Positions 22,226 through 34,547 of a stretch of DNA of 64,000 nt are shown in pieces. Numbering within the stretch: the stretch's first letter is position 1; every line of letters starts with the position of its first letter. A program made the position numbers and the translations under genes. Origin of the DNA: Primula veris (lineage: Eukaryota; Streptophyta; Magnoliopsida; Ericales; Primulaceae); the NCBI GenBank assembly GCA_963682055.1, contig OY821751.1, positions 2,542,001-2,606,000 of the forward strand. Direction: 5' to 3'. The notes beneath the pieces were generated by a model. The model worked only from the letters and a program-made list of their open reading frames with translations. It was not told the origin of the DNA and did no database searches.

Positions 22226-25200
22226 CTAAGCACATCTGAAGATATAAACTTTAAAAATGTAGTTATCTTTAAAATCTATCAACTCAAACACACAAACATC
22301 ACCCACTTTCAAACTATTGTCCTTCGAAAATGCTAGTATACCACAACTTAACTTGCCCTCTGGTTTTGCCGATTTGTACACTTGAACGGGCCATGACTTA
22401 TCTGAATAAACAAGTGTAGCACCCGGCGTATTTCCAATCATGTGCGTCTTGAGAAATAGTGTGGGAATATTCTGCATAATATAAAAATTTATTTAATTGC
22501 CTCCATTGTCAAACATGATGTGCCCAATTTATGAAATCAATCAATAATTTGAGTCGACATTACCAGATTTCCACGCTTCACGTAAGTAGGACGCATAACA
22601 ATTGTGAAGAAGGGAAAATCCGACTTAAATTTGCTAGCTTCTTCAAGAGCTCTGTCACTCTTCTCATAGTTTTTCTTTCCTGATTCACGTTCTAATGATT
22701 CCATATCATCGGGAAGTGATGAAGCTCCGGTTTGCTTCTGATTGAAATAAGTCGACTCCTTTAGGCAACCATTATTTCCATAAATTTGAACATGAAATAT
22801 TGCCCTATTATCATATTCGAATACCAAAAAGTTGCCATCTTCTAGTGAATGGTGTTGTACAAATTGTTCCCACCCCTTGTCAAAATACAAATTATTATTG
22901 ACCTTTTCTAGATCTACCTTCCATGAGCTTTTCAGAGGATCGATTATTGTAGATGTTAACGGTAAGGTACCATTGATATTCTTGAAGAATGCTGGTGGAA
23001 GTTTCTGCATCATAAATGCAACTAAATGGATTATTAAAGTACAATTATACAATCGCATACATCAACTAACAAGTAGGAAATAGCTATGAAAGGGATCAAA
23101 AAAGAAAACTCCATAGCGCACGGTATTCTATTATTCGTTAGAACAGCAAATCTGCATTTGCAACTTACCATATTTGCCTTCAGATTGTATCTGAACTTAG
23201 GAATATAATCATCATGTAGTAGTCATTTGATTTTGAATCACTAAAAAAGAAGTTGATGTGGAAATATCAACATCTGCAAGTTTTAGGAGTTCAGAGTAGG
23301 ACACATGACTAAGGACTCAACCCTTCTTCTCAAATAAGATTCTGTTTCTTGAGTTCACTCTAAAACTTCTAAATTTTCTACTTTACTACTCAAAGATTGA
23401 AACTAGAAAAACCTACTGTAAATTAAATTAAATATCCAACATATAGATTTGACAGTGATAGTGGCACTGGCTAACTTAAACAGTTAAGATATAGGATTTG
23501 CTTGAAGCTCTTAACATAAACAATCTAATATGTAAAGGGTTGGAAGCAATGTTTTAAATAGCGTTATCGCTGGCATAGCATTCTTTTAAGAGAAACGCTA
23601 AAATCGCAAATAGCGTAGCAACGTAGCGCTTTGCGATGTATTTTTTTTTATTTTTTTTGCCTAAATATATAACAATATAGCACTATAGTCATACAATTTA
23701 TACTAATTATGTTAACAAAATTAAAAGTTAAAAGAATTAGTTGTGGTTTTTTTGGGAAAGAAAGAGAGAGACACATGTTTGATTAAAAATCTAAGTTTTT
23801 TTAAAGTATTTGAGGATAAATGTGTTTTTTTGATATATTAATTAGTATATGGAGGAATTTGTGACATATTATTTACTATAAAAGCGAATATGTGACATGT
23901 TATTAACTATAGGGACTAATTGTGACATGCTATATACTAAATGGGCTAATTGTGACATGTTATATACTATAGGGGTCAGCCCAATATTTACACTACCAGT
24001 CCACTATATTCTGTTTTAAAAACTCGCTATTTACGCTATCAGTCCAATAATTTCACGCTTATTGCGTTTTTAGTCCTAATAGCGCGAATTTAGCGCTTTT
24101 CCATCCAAATAGCGTTTTTTCGATGTGTTTTTTTCCTAAAAAACGCTATTTCGCGCAACATAACGAGTTTTTTAAAACATGGGTTGGGAGTATCACGAAC
24201 GTCTACAGGTTAGTAGATGAAGCTCATAAGTTCATAACACAATAATGCATAAGAAATATGTGTCTGTACTACTGCAATTTGATGCAAATAATATTTTAAA
24301 AATGTACAGATATTTCACCATCATAATCACAAAAAAGAAAAGAAAATTAACTACCAAGCTCATTGCAATGTAACATTAATTGTAACTGACAAAATCTGGC
24401 TTAATTAACAAGCTTATTCAGGACTATATTGTGCAGTTTTTTTTTTATCTACCCCCTTAATTAACACTAATACTTTGTTTATTTTTGTTACTACTATTAT
24501 AGAAAATGAGGTATTCTGCAAAACACCCCTTCCATAGGGAAATATGCCACAAGCACACGATGATATTCAATTTATTTGACAACCACCGATTGCTGCGGCC
24601 AGGGATTGCCTTAAAATTTCATGTACCCTATGTGAAACGATTCAACCGAAAATAGCATCATCATCGATATAGTTCAAAATAACAGTTTTTTATCCTTATG
24701 TTTCAGTTTTACCATTTTTGGTTCTCATATATTAAACCGTCACAGCTTTGGTCATCATACTACACAATGTTTCTGTAAATGTGTCTGTTTACCTTTTTAA
24801 TTCCCCTTTAAACTTGGCACCGGGTATGGTCTCACAAAAACAAGTAAGTTCGGTTTAACATTAATATATAAAATCTAAATTAGGAAGTTCAGTTTCAAAA
24901 AAAAAGTGAAATTGAAAAACAAAAGTTCAGTTGCAAAATTAGAAAAGTGTGAGAATGCTAATTTCGATCAGAGTAAAAGTTAATGTTTAGTACAGATACT
25001 TCCGAACTTAAGTATCAAAAAATCCAATCTCAGTTTTTTATTTAAGAATTGATACATATCATTAATTGTAGCATCTGACCATCAAGTTAAACATGAAAAG
25101 TAAAAATATGCAGCTTCATTGAGCAGTTACCTATATCCAGGGCCGGTTCCTAGGCAAGCCAAACAAGCCCGCTTGCTTAGCCGGGTTTTTTAAGAACTGA

Positions 25201-26268
25201 GTATGGTTTTTTTTGTAATGCAAATCGGAGAAGAAACCATGTCATTTGATAGCATATTTTGTGTAATGTAAAAGACAATGTTTGTTTAATTATGACATAG
25301 TTCGGATTTTGTAATTTTCATGTAATTTTAATTGTTTACGTAAGTTATCGATTTTTTTGGACATGCAACGTTAAAGAAACGCCAAAAAAAATGTACAACT
25401 TACGCATAAAAAGAAGCCGGACCGGCCCTGCCTATAACATAATCTTGAAGATATTTTAACCTCAGGTTTTTTTTATAATTAAGTCTCGGGTTTTGTACTA
25501 AATGACATAAACTTTGTATCGAATTTTGTAATTTTCCTATAAATTTTTTTTTAACGTAAGTTATCAATTTTTTCGGACATGCAAAGTTATAAAAGCGTCC
25601 AATTTTTTTTTATAGTTTTGTAACGATCTCATATGTAGAACTCACCCTAAAAAATTGGTTAACTAAGGAATGGTGTCTATATAGTTATATACAACACAAA
25701 CGTAGCTTAAACACTACAAAAAAATACTCAAATAACGACGGGATTAGTGACGGTATTTCTTGTTATGAACTTATTAGCGACGGTTTTTGTGACGGCTTTG
25801 TGACAGTTTAGTCAATTTGCGATAGATTTGTGACAGCTTTTGAAATTAGCGATAGAATTGTAACAGTTTTGGACTCTCATTAAATCAAATATTATTTTGT
25901 AGTGAAACTACCGATGTTGAATAATGCAGTTTACACTACATCAACTTAGCATCGTTACAAGGTTACACGTAAAAAGGCGCGGGATGGGCCTGGCCTATAA
26001 AACCTAATCTTGAAGATATTTTATCCTCAGGTTTTCTATATGACTATATCTATAATTATTATAAGTCTCAAGTTTTGTACTAAATGACCTAAACAAAACT
26101 TTGTAAGTAGTAATAAAAATAACCTACTAAGAGAATAAAAAAAAACTATTACATATAACTCAAGAAAGAAGTTTGAAAATAAATACGTACCATTTTTTTA
26201 GAAGATCTATCAGGTAAATAAACCTTGAAGAACCTTGAAGAACATTTATTTATGGAGGTTTTCACCAT
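22226..26268 (-). CDS. REM-type transcription factor with two B3 domains and a 3.2-kb first intron
   Basis: Three coding exons on the minus strand: 26268-26191 (26 codons from ATG, containing SSRFFKVYLPDRSSKKM), 23004-22564 (147 codons), 22471-22226 (81 codons plus stop); all junctions are phase-0 GT-AG; 254 residues. The first exon was found by its match to REM exon 1 and lies 3.2 kb upstream. B3 domain 1 covers about residues 12-105 (LPPAFFKNI, WKVDLEKV, LYFDKGWEQFVQHHS, GNFLVFEYD); a charged linker follows (about 110-150); B3 domain 2 covers about 155-252 (FPFFTIVMRPTYV, SWPVQVYKSAKP, VGDVCVFELID). It is clearly diverged from the other REM genes here, so it is an older paralogue, not part of the recent duplication. 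Intron 1 contains three transposons. Nuclear DNA-binding role by family; targets unknown. Confidence 0.85.
23547..24180. mobile_element. probable Mutator-type non-autonomous element (REM intron 1)
   Basis: Both ends carry an inverted ATGTTTTAAA core (left caatgttttaaatagcg; right gagttttttaaaacat). Flanks gggttggaag and gggttgggag (23537-23546, 24181-24190) match at 9 of 10 bases, in keeping with the 9-10-bp duplication of Mutator-like elements. The interior repeats aatagcg-type words in both orientations. A fragment of the same family lies at 17105-17295. No transposase. Confidence 0.6.
25138..25430. mobile_element. small hAT-type element (REM intron 1)
   Basis: 293 bp beginning CAGGGCCGGTTC and ending GGACCGGCCCTG, a near-perfect inverted pair, with 8-bp flanks CCTATATC and CCTATAAC (7 of 8). 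This fits hAT. Confidence 0.8.
25712..25904 (+). mobile_element. CACTA-ended MITE, copy C (best preserved)
   Basis: 193 bp starting CACTACAAAAAAATACTC and ending ATTATTTTGTAGTG; the reversed right end (CACTACAAAATAATA) pairs with the left end. AAA triplets flank it on both sides, consistent with the 3-bp duplication of CACTA (En/Spm) elements. The interior is a run of gtgac/gcgac words and has no frame. Confidence 0.8.
25960..26110. repeat. local duplicate of 25405-25555 in REM intron 1
   Basis: The words gcctataa, taatcttgaagatatttta, cctcaggtttt and gttttgtactaaatgac occur in the same order about 560 bases apart. The upstream copy is the right flank of the small hAT element, so part of this intron has been duplicated, with the CACTA MITE between the copies. 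Confidence 0.65.
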
Positions 26269-26365
26269 TGTACGTAGCCTAGAGATAGAGAGAGATGAAA
26301 TAAAATAAAAATATTGTATTTGTATTTTTGTATGGAAAGAAAACGAAGGGTTTAAAGGTTGTTAT

Positions 26366-26729
26366 TTGGGCTGGGTTCGGTTCGATCCGGTTCAGTTTTT
26401 GGCAAAATCGAAACCGAAACCGAGCATATTTTTCGGTTCGGTTTTTTTCGGTTTCGGTTTTTTTATTTTTTGGACCGAACCGGACCGGTTTTTTCGGTCC
26501 AGTTTCGGGTTTTTTCGGTTATTTTTTGGTTTTATTTTTTATTTTTCGGTCTTTTCCGGTTTTTTTCGGTTTTTTCCGGTTTTTTTCGGTCTTTTTCGGT
26601 TTCGGTCTTTTTCGGTTCGGTTTTACTGAAAACCGAAACCGACCCGAAATTTTTTCGGATTTTCGGTTTCAGTCTTTTTCGGTTTTTTTCGGTTCGGTTC
26701 GGTTTTTCCGGTTTTTTGCCCAGCCCTAG
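26366..26729 (+). repeat. TTCGGTTTT low-complexity block with inverted ends
   Basis: About 360 bases composed almost only of ttcggttttt, ggttcgg and ccggttttt variants, with short reverse-complement islands (gaaaccgaaaccgagc, ctgaaaaccgaaaccg). The ends gggctgggttcgg and cggttttttgcccagccct are inverted relatives, so the block may be a degenerate transposon. It begins about 100 bases upstream of the start codon of the minus-strand REM gene. The open frames across it come from composition and are not genes. Confidence 0.75.
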
Positions 26730-27986
26730 TTGTTATATGCTATATGGAAAGATTAGTAGAATCTTGGTATTCTTGATTTAGTTTGTTGGAAACAATAATC
26801 TTGGTAAATTGCTTCATTTAATTTAATTGTGTTATAGTCTTTCCGGTTCAAATTTCCTCAAATTCGAATGATCAAGTTTCGTCAGTTTATCGGTTTTTTT
26901 TGTTTTTTTTGTTTTTTTTAAATCAATTTACTATTTTATTTTAAAATTGTTTGTTCAAAAAAATCAGTAAATTTTGATATTTTATATTTTTTTTTGTATT
27001 TATTAATATTATTATCTTATAAGTCAAACAAACTATTAAACATAAAATATACTAGTAAAAGTTATCCATGCGTTGCGTGTGAAACGCGTAATGATATATT
27101 TTATTTTGAACGTAATATTCAGATTTGGTATCATTTATTATAGTTATGTAGGTTAAAACGAATTGTTAATTAATTTAGGCTACATCCATAATTAGTAAAA
27201 TATAATAAGAACAAATTGTTAATTAATTAAATTAGGTATATTGTTATTATTAAAACATAGTGAGAATATTTTTGGAAAATTTGGGTAAAATTAGGTAAAA
27301 TTGGGTAGCCTCATTTCTCTTATTTTTGCTTATTATAATAGAATGATATATAAATTGTCAAAGCTTACAGTTTTTTTTAACAAATAATTTAGAAATAAAA
27401 TAATACATTGATTTAAAAAAAATGATTTTTTTTAAGGATACATATAAAAAAAAACCAAAAACTTGACGAAAATTTGAGCATTCGAACCTGAGAAAATTTA
27501 TTCCTAGTCTTCTCTATAGTTTGATCTAATAAGCAGTAATGCTATAAAGTCAGGTTGTCTCAAACAGACCAATTAACAGACAGTCATTCATGTAATTTTA
27601 GAAATTTTTTTACACCCCAACCAAAATAAAAATAAAAGCTCAAATATAATATTTATGAAAGTCTAGTTGAGCCTACGCTAAACTTAAATATTAATTAAAA
27701 ATATTTAAAAATTAATAATAATTTTAATATATTTTATTTGACGATTTCACAAAATAAAAACTCAAATATAATATTATAAAACTCTATTTTAGACTAACTT
27801 AAAGTTAAATATTAATTAAAAATATTAAATATATGGTCGAATAGTAAATTCTTAAATTTTGAGATGAAAATGAAATTCTAAATTTACATTGAGCATATGG
27901 GTGTATTGAGAGTCTGACTGATACTATCTGGCTCACTAGATTATTGTCTAATTAGTTCTATTAGGTCTGCGTGAATAAAAATTTAA
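26730..27986. other. AT-rich intergenic DNA between REM gene and copia element
   Basis: No gene. Holds T runs and short AT-rich repeats (for example aatattaattaaaaatatt at about 27690 and 27810). The motif tccatgcgttgcgtg at about 27066-27080 recurs at about 13450 and 218. Confidence 0.5.
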
Positions 27987-27991
27987 CTAAC

Positions 27992-28193
27992 TGTTGTAAG
28001 ATTATTGGACTCTTGGGCTTTTACTAATTGGGCCAGGTGGGCTTGTAACCCTACCCATCTATCTATATAAAGAGGGCTATGGGTCTTGTATTTGATCATC
28101 CATTCATATTCATTCATTAATAAAAACGATACTGTTCTCCCCTCTCTCTACTTCTGTCTCCCTAAATACCTAGCTAATAGTTGTATTACAACA
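27992..28193 (+). repeat. 5' LTR of the copia element
   Basis: TGTTGT...ACAACA ends; contains a TATA-like ctatataaagaggg and a CT-rich stretch before the end. Confidence 0.95.
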
Positions 28194-28208
28194 CGTTATC
28201 AGCACTGC
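28194..28208 (+). other. primer-binding region of the copia element
   Basis: The sequence directly after the 5' LTR (cgttatcagcac) is the place and type of sequence where copia elements bind their tRNA primer. The tRNA was not determined. Confidence 0.5.
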
Positions 28209-28342
28209 TCTCGGAGATCGAAGTACGGATTCTGGATTCAATAAACCTTGAGGATTATCCGGGTTTTAGTACTTTGCTATATCGACCTTCACCAACATAT
28301 CGTGCGTAAGGCATGTATTGTGGGGCAGTTGATTGTCTGGTT

Positions 28343-31300
28343 GATAGTGGCACTACACACACTATCTTAAAAGATAAATGATTTTTTTTATCAACTTTAC
28401 GCCAAAAGTAACCTCAGTGACAACAATTTCGGGCTCGTCGACCCTTGTTGAAGGCTTTGGTAAAGCTAAATTCACGTTTTCAAATGGTACTCCTGTTGAA
28501 GTATCTGAGGCCTTATATTCTCCGAGGTCCAGTCGTACCTTGTTGAGCTTTAAGGATATCCGAGAAGATAAGTTTCATCTTGAAACTGCTCGTGAAAATG
28601 GTATTGAATACCTTCACATTACCTCCACTCAATACGACCAAAAGCGTATTCTGGAGAAGTTGAGATGTCTTTCAAGTTGTTTGTATGTTACTACAATCCA
28701 AAACTTTGAAAGCAATCTAATCATTCGACGGGCGCCGATTGATGAGAGCACTTTTATGCTATGGCATGACCGGCTGGGACACCCGGGTCAAAATACGATG
28801 CTTCAAACGATGAACGCATCTCATGGGCATCCTCTTGGAGGAAAGAATTCGTGATTAATCCGAAAAGCCTATGCCAAGCATGCTCGATTGGAAAGACTAA
28901 TCTCAAACCAATTCGTGTGAAACCTACGGAATTGGTTTCCCAATTCCTTGAAAGAATTCAAGGAGATATTTGTGGACCTATCCAACCAACATGCGGACCA
29001 TTTAAATATTTCATGGTTTTTGTTGATGCATCGACAAGATGGTCACACGTAGCTTTGTTGTCCACAAGAAACGCAGCGTTTCCAAAACTCCTAGCCCAGA
29101 TCATTAAATTGAGGGCTCATCATCCGGATTATCCGATAAAGTCTATTAGACTTGATAATGCCGCGGAGTTTACATCGAAAACTTTCGATGACTATTGCAT
29201 GACTTTGGGAATTAATCTTGAACACCCAGTTGCGTATGTTCACACCCAAAACGGCATTGCAGAAGCTTTCATTAAGCGATTGCAAATGATTGCTAGGACT
29301 TTGGTTATGCGCACCAAACTTCCTATTTCTGTGTGGGGCTATGCCATTTTGCATGCTGCTGCGTTGGTCCGTCTGAGGCCCATGACCACCCAACCACTAT
29401 CTGCGTACCAGTTGGTAACTGGATATGAGCCTGATGTCTCACATTTACGCGTGTTTGGATGTTTAGTCAATGTTCCAATTGAGCCGCCTAAGTGTTCCAA
29501 ATTTGGACCTCAGAAACGACGGGGCATATATGTCGGTTATGAATCCCCGTCCATAATATGCTATTTAGAGCCCTTGACATGCGATCTCTTTACCGCTAGA
29601 CATGCGGATTGTGACTTTGATGAGACACTCTTCCCGTCGTTAGGGGGAGATATGCACGTTAACATTGATAAGGAACGACGTGAATTAACGTGGCATGTAC
29701 CCACTATGTCTCATCTAGATCCCCCAACTGCACATAGTGATAAGGAAGTGCAGAGAATCCTAGGTCTGCAAAATGTTACAAATCAAATGCCAGACGCATT
29801 TAATGACCTAGCGAATGTCACGAGATCACATATACCTGCTGCAAATGTGCCTACAAGGATAGACGTCCCAGTGAGACGCCGTGTTCCGGTTGAACACGTT
29901 GCTCCGGTTGTACCCACCGAGAAAAGAACGCTGTCGTCGGCCGTTCAGTCCGCCGCCCTTCCGAAAAAAAGAGGAAGGTCGTCCGGTTCCAAGGATGTTT
30001 TGCCTCGAAAGAGGAGAAATCATGTCGTATCTGTTTTGCCACACGAGATCATTAAGGATCACGGTGATGTATTAGAAAAGCGTGTTCCAGATGAAACACC
30101 AGTTCCTAATCATCACGATAACCTCGAAATATCTGTCGATTATGCTAGTTTAGACGATATTTTGAAGCGAAACGAGACTGTCATCGATGATGTGTTCATA
30201 TACGCAGTGGCCACTGACATTATGAACAATGATGACATGGAACCTCGTACCGTTGCTGAGTGTCAGCGAAGAACGGACTGGCCTCAATGGAAACAAGCAA
30301 TCCAGGCTGAATTAGATTCCTTAACGAAACGAATGGTGTTTGGACCTGTCGCTCCAACACCGCCCAATGTTAGACCAGTTGGTCATAAATGGGTTTTCGT
30401 AAGGAAGCGTAATGAGAATAATGAGATTGTTAGATACAAAGCTCGCCTTGTGGCGCAAGGTTTCTCTCAACGCCCTGGAATTGATTACGATGAGACGTAT
30501 TCTCCTGTAATGGACGTTATAACGTTCCGCTACTTAATCAGTTTAGTAGTTTCCGAAAAACTGAATATGCAGCTCATGGATGTGGTCACAGCGTATCTCT
30601 ACGGGGATCTGGACACAGAGATTTACATGAGAGTCCTTGATGGACTTAAGTTGCCTGAATCAAGTAGTTCCCGTCCACGGAACACGTTCTTGATTAGACT
30701 GAGACGATCACTATATGGATTGAAACAATCCAGACGGATGTGGTATAACCGTCTAAGTGAATACTTGATCGGCGTGAGATATGTTAATAATTAACTATGC
30801 TCATGCGTGTTCATAAAGAAATCCACTTCAGGATATGTGATTATCGCAGTCTATGTAGATGATATGAATCTCATAGGAACCTCGAAAGAGTTGTTCGAAA
30901 CTGCTGAAATCCTGAAGAAAGAATTCGAGATGAAAGATCTTGGGAAGACACGGTATTGCCTCGGTCTGCAGATCGAGCACCGTAAAGATGGAATTTTAGT
31001 CCATCAAGAAAGCTACATCCAAAAGGTGTTGAGGCGCTTTAGTCATAGTGATGCTAAGCCGTCCTATACTCCCATGGTCGTCCGCTCTCTAGACATTAAT
31101 AAGGACCCCTTCCATCCAAAGGAGGACGATGAAGAGATATTGAGCCCTGAGTGTTCATATCTGGGTGCAATAGGCGCACTATTGTACTTGGCCCAATGTA
31201 CTAGACCGGACATCTCGTTTGCTGTGAATTGTCTAGCTCGACACAGCACCGCGCCAACACGCCGCCACTGGACTGGCATAAAAGACATTTTCCGTTACCT

Positions 31301-31883
31301 TAGAGGTACTACGGACATGGGCTTATTCTATCCCTTTGCGTCGAGTGGATCTTGCTCCATTGATCCTCGAAACAACGCAACCCTTGTCGGCTATACCGAT
31401 GCTGGTTTCTTATCAGACCCGCACAAGGGACGTTCCCAATCTGGTTATGTCTTTACCATTGGGAACACGGTGATATCCTGGAGGTCTCGTAAACAGACTC
31501 TAGTGGCCACTTCGACTAACCACTCTGAGCTACTCGCGCTCTATGAGGCGACTAGAGAGTGTGTCTGGCTTCGAGCAGTTATTGGCCATATTCGAAGCAC
31601 CTGTGATCTAGCTTACGATCATGATGAACCAGTTGTTATTTATGAGGACAACACCGCTATGATTGATCAAGCGAAGCATGGTTATATCAAAGGTGATGCC
31701 ACTAAGCATATCTCGCCAAAGTTGTTCTTTACACATGAACAACAAACGCTTCAAAAGATTGAAGTGAAGCATATTGGTTCAGAGAATAACCACGCTGACT
31801 TGTTCACCAAGTCACTGCCAAAGCATTCTTTTCAGAAGCACGTATGGGCGATTGGCCTACGCAGGCTATCTGAGCTATCTTAG
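28343..31883 (+). pseudogene. broken copia pol (protease, integrase, RT, RNase H)
   Basis: Protease active-site codons VDSGTT start near 28340; its frame meets TGA at 28379-28381, and the rest of the domain continues in another frame (28378-28854). After a second frame change near 28850 come the integrase zinc-binding C-x2-C and catalytic core (GDICGP, RLDNAAEF, AEAFIKR), then a spacer and reverse transcriptase (KWVFVRKR, YKARLVAQGF). TAA at 30792-30794 interrupts RT just before its catalytic YVDDM box (about 30855); RNase H follows (YTDAGF, SELLAL, YEDN) to 31881. Two frameshifts and one stop make it non-functional as it stands. Confidence 0.92.
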
Positions 31884-31954
31884 AGCGACATTTTATGTCG
31901 GAGTCGAAATCCTCGCACCCTGTCGTGTGCAAGTGAGGGGGAGCATCCTGTTGT

Positions 31955-32400
31955 ATGCATGTGTACTCTTTTTGTCCTTAGTACAAGGTTTTTCCCACTG
32001 GGTTTTTCCTTGACAAGGTTTTTAGCGAGACACGTTCCCTGTTATATCACTAAGGATTGCCGAAATCAGGGGGAGTATCCTGTCGTATACTTCTTACCAC
32101 TGTGTACTCTTTTGTCCTTCGACCAGAGTTTTTTCCCACTAGGTTTACTCTTGCAAGGTTTTGATGAGGCACCTGTTTTGTGGTTGATCCCCTACTACTA
32201 TCACTGTTGCACTCTTTTTCCTTCGATCAGAGATTTTCCCATTGGGTTTGCTCTGGCAAGGTTTTGATGAGGCACACTGTTTTGTGGTTAGTTACTTACA
32301 TGATATTTCGGCCTATATCATTCGGCTACACAGTTTCTCCTAGGTACCGGTTTTGTCCCACACTGGGTTTTCCGGCCCTAAGGTTTTTATGTGTTTAGCA
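31955..32400 (+). repeat. imperfect tandem repeats in the copia 3' untranslated part
   Basis: Four variants of a block containing tttttcccactgggtttt followed by a caaggtttt word lie between the end of pol and the polypurine tract. Each is about 70-130 bases. They are non-coding and probably belong to the element's 3' leader to the LTR. Confidence 0.75.
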
Positions 32401-32455
32401 CTGCGAATGAACTCGACTCAGATCGACTGCATGAAGACGAAGAATTCAAGACGTC

Positions 32456-32466
32456 CAAAGGGGGAG
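32456..32466 (+). other. polypurine tract of the copia element
   Basis: Purine run aaagggggag directly before the 3' LTR, the plus-strand primer site expected there. Confidence 0.8.
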
Positions 32467-32667
32467 TGTTGTAAGATTATTGGACTCTTGGGCTTTTACT
32501 TATTGGGCCAGATGAGCTTGTAACCCTACTCATCTATCTATATAAAGAGGGCTAGGGGTCTTGTATTTGATCATCCATTCATATTCATTCATTAATAAAA
32601 ACGATACTGTTCTCCCCTCTCTCTACTTCTGTCTCACTAATACCTAGCTAATAGTTGTATTACAACA
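32467..32667 (+). repeat. 3' LTR of the copia element
   Basis: Same TGTTGT...ACAACA ends as the 5' LTR; about 6 substitutions and one missing base relative to it. Confidence 0.95.
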
Positions 32668-32672
32668 CTAAC

Positions 32673-33989
32673 AACTTTGTTTTTTAAAGTACAGCTAACA
32701 ACTTAGTCATTATAATTTGGGATATTTACCATAAGATTCCGTTTAATTGGATTCTTTTTTTCTTTATGTACTTAGTTTATCAAGTGGTGGTTGATTCGTA
32801 GAGGATTCGCGGTTCGTCCGGCTCGGTTTTTTGATAGAAACACAAGTTGAGCTAATTGAAAGTCATTGGTTGAAAATAATAGTAATTGAAACTGAATCAA
32901 ACGAAACCAATCGTAATTGGTTTGATTAGTTCGATCAGTTTAAACTTGAAAAGAACAAAAAAAACTTAAGAGATATATAGTTTGTAAATTACAAAGATAT
33001 AATTAATAATTCAATTTATAAAAGTAAATACTAGATAAATATTTTTAATTATATATGCGTAAAAAAGTTGGTGTATGTATAAGTAATCGTCTAAGTTCAG
33101 TTTGGTTTGACTTCAAACACTAAAACCACAAACCGCGCGAATCGATTACATCTGATTATGGGTTTCTACAGCAAACCAAAGCAATAGACAATATGTTTGC
33201 TTTGATTCTATCGGTTCGATTGGTTCCTTAGGTTTTTTACGCCCGTGATTCGTAGTTGAATTATTACTGATAGTACTATTTTCTTTTAAGTCATAGTTGC
33301 AATACAAATGATTATTTATGAATTTGATAATAAAAATATCTTCCTTAATATTTCATAAAAATCCGTTGGGTCCATTCTTTTTAATTGCGACGATAATACT
33401 CCTTTTGCTTTGAAAACATGACACGATTGGTCTCTTATATGTAGTGCGCGAGTATCTTTCTTGGGAATATAATATTAGGTTTAGCAAGGGCAATCTAAAA
33501 TTTCCGGCTAACCCTTATACGAGCACCCAAACCCCAAAAGCCTAAAAACAAAAGAATTGACCGATTATATCGAAAGTATTTTAGTTTTGTGAAATCTCAT
33601 GATCGTATTTTTTAACTTGTATTGTACGTATTTATTTTACTAGTCGCATCGTCCCGTCCCATCCATCCACAATTGCAAAAATTAACTTCGCCAAGTCATT
33701 GATTAATTATCGCATTTACGACAACTTATAAGGGTTCCCCATTTCCTAATTACAAGCAAAACAATTTTTCAAGCTTTTCCGAGCAAGTAGTGCATCTTCA
33801 ATATTTCTTCGGGATGTGTTTTGACAAGTTTATATATATTTCTTTCGTCTCTTAATTATATTTAGAGACAGAGTGAGTACTATACGTTAAGAATTACACC
33901 ATAAACAATATTACATCTTCATTATTTTGTTACACCTAAGCATATCGTCACAAATTTTCGCTTTTAATTTTTTCGTTTTCAACCATCAC

Positions 33990-34021
<32 letters not shown>

Positions 34022-34540
34022 GAAGGTCCATATCAAAAACACAACTTATTCAACCAGAAATTTGACATTTTGCTGTTTACATTTATTGTCCCCCAGTTAA
34101 AAAGTATAATCTTCCTCGTTCCCAATTAATTGTCATCTACGAAATTATATACAATTTTGAACGGATTATAACATATATCAAAATTATCGAAATGAAATTT
34201 TTTAAAACTAAATCATATAATTTAATGTTTGAACTATATGATTAGCTTTTAAAAAATTTTATTCGGATAATTTTGATACAAGTTATTGACCTATTAAAAT
34301 AACACATAGTTTCGTAACGTAAAATTATAGTTATTAGTCTTGCCTGCCTCATGACATTTTTTTTCAATTTCTATATTGTCACGACTCATAATTCATATAC
34401 ATATATATTCAAAAGAACATTACAAAAGTCCAGATTAAGACAACTTATTGAACGAGAGAAAACTTCGAAATCTTATAGTTTTACTTTCCCCCTTGTCAAA
34501 CATATTAATAAGTTTGATGGAACCTTTTTATTCCAACTCG
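32673..34540. other. intergenic DNA right of the copia element
   Basis: No gene. Part of it (32790-33245) is a degenerate ggttcg-type low-complexity stretch like that at 26366. A (TA)n run lies at 33991-34018. The stretch 34100-34320 resembles the interior of Stowaway-type elements (paired gattagcttttaaaaa / ttttaaaactaaatc words) but lacks clear ends. Confidence 0.45.
33991..34018. repeat. (TA)n microsatellite
   Basis: About 14 uninterrupted TA units. Confidence 0.95.
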
Positions 34541-34547
34541 TCTACAA

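Larger units (their letters stand above)
27992..32667 (+). mobile_element. Ty1/copia LTR retrotransposon, gag-less and inactive
   Basis: A 4,676-bp element with two ~201-bp LTRs and the 5-bp target duplication CTAAC (27987-27991, 32668-32672). Domain order protease, integrase, reverse transcriptase, RNase H is the copia order. From primer site to protease there are only about 150 bases, so gag and its zinc knuckle are gone. pol has two frameshifts and an internal stop. The LTRs differ at about 6 sites and one gap by my count (about 97% identical), which points to a fairly recent insertion. It cannot move on its own; it could only have moved with proteins supplied by a relative. Confidence 0.95.

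Noticed and set aside
26328..26781. Three overlapping open frames of 87-140 codons rich in Phe, Gly, Ser and Arg
   Set aside because: They follow from the ttcggttttt low-complexity DNA in all three frames; there is no family resemblance or gene structure.
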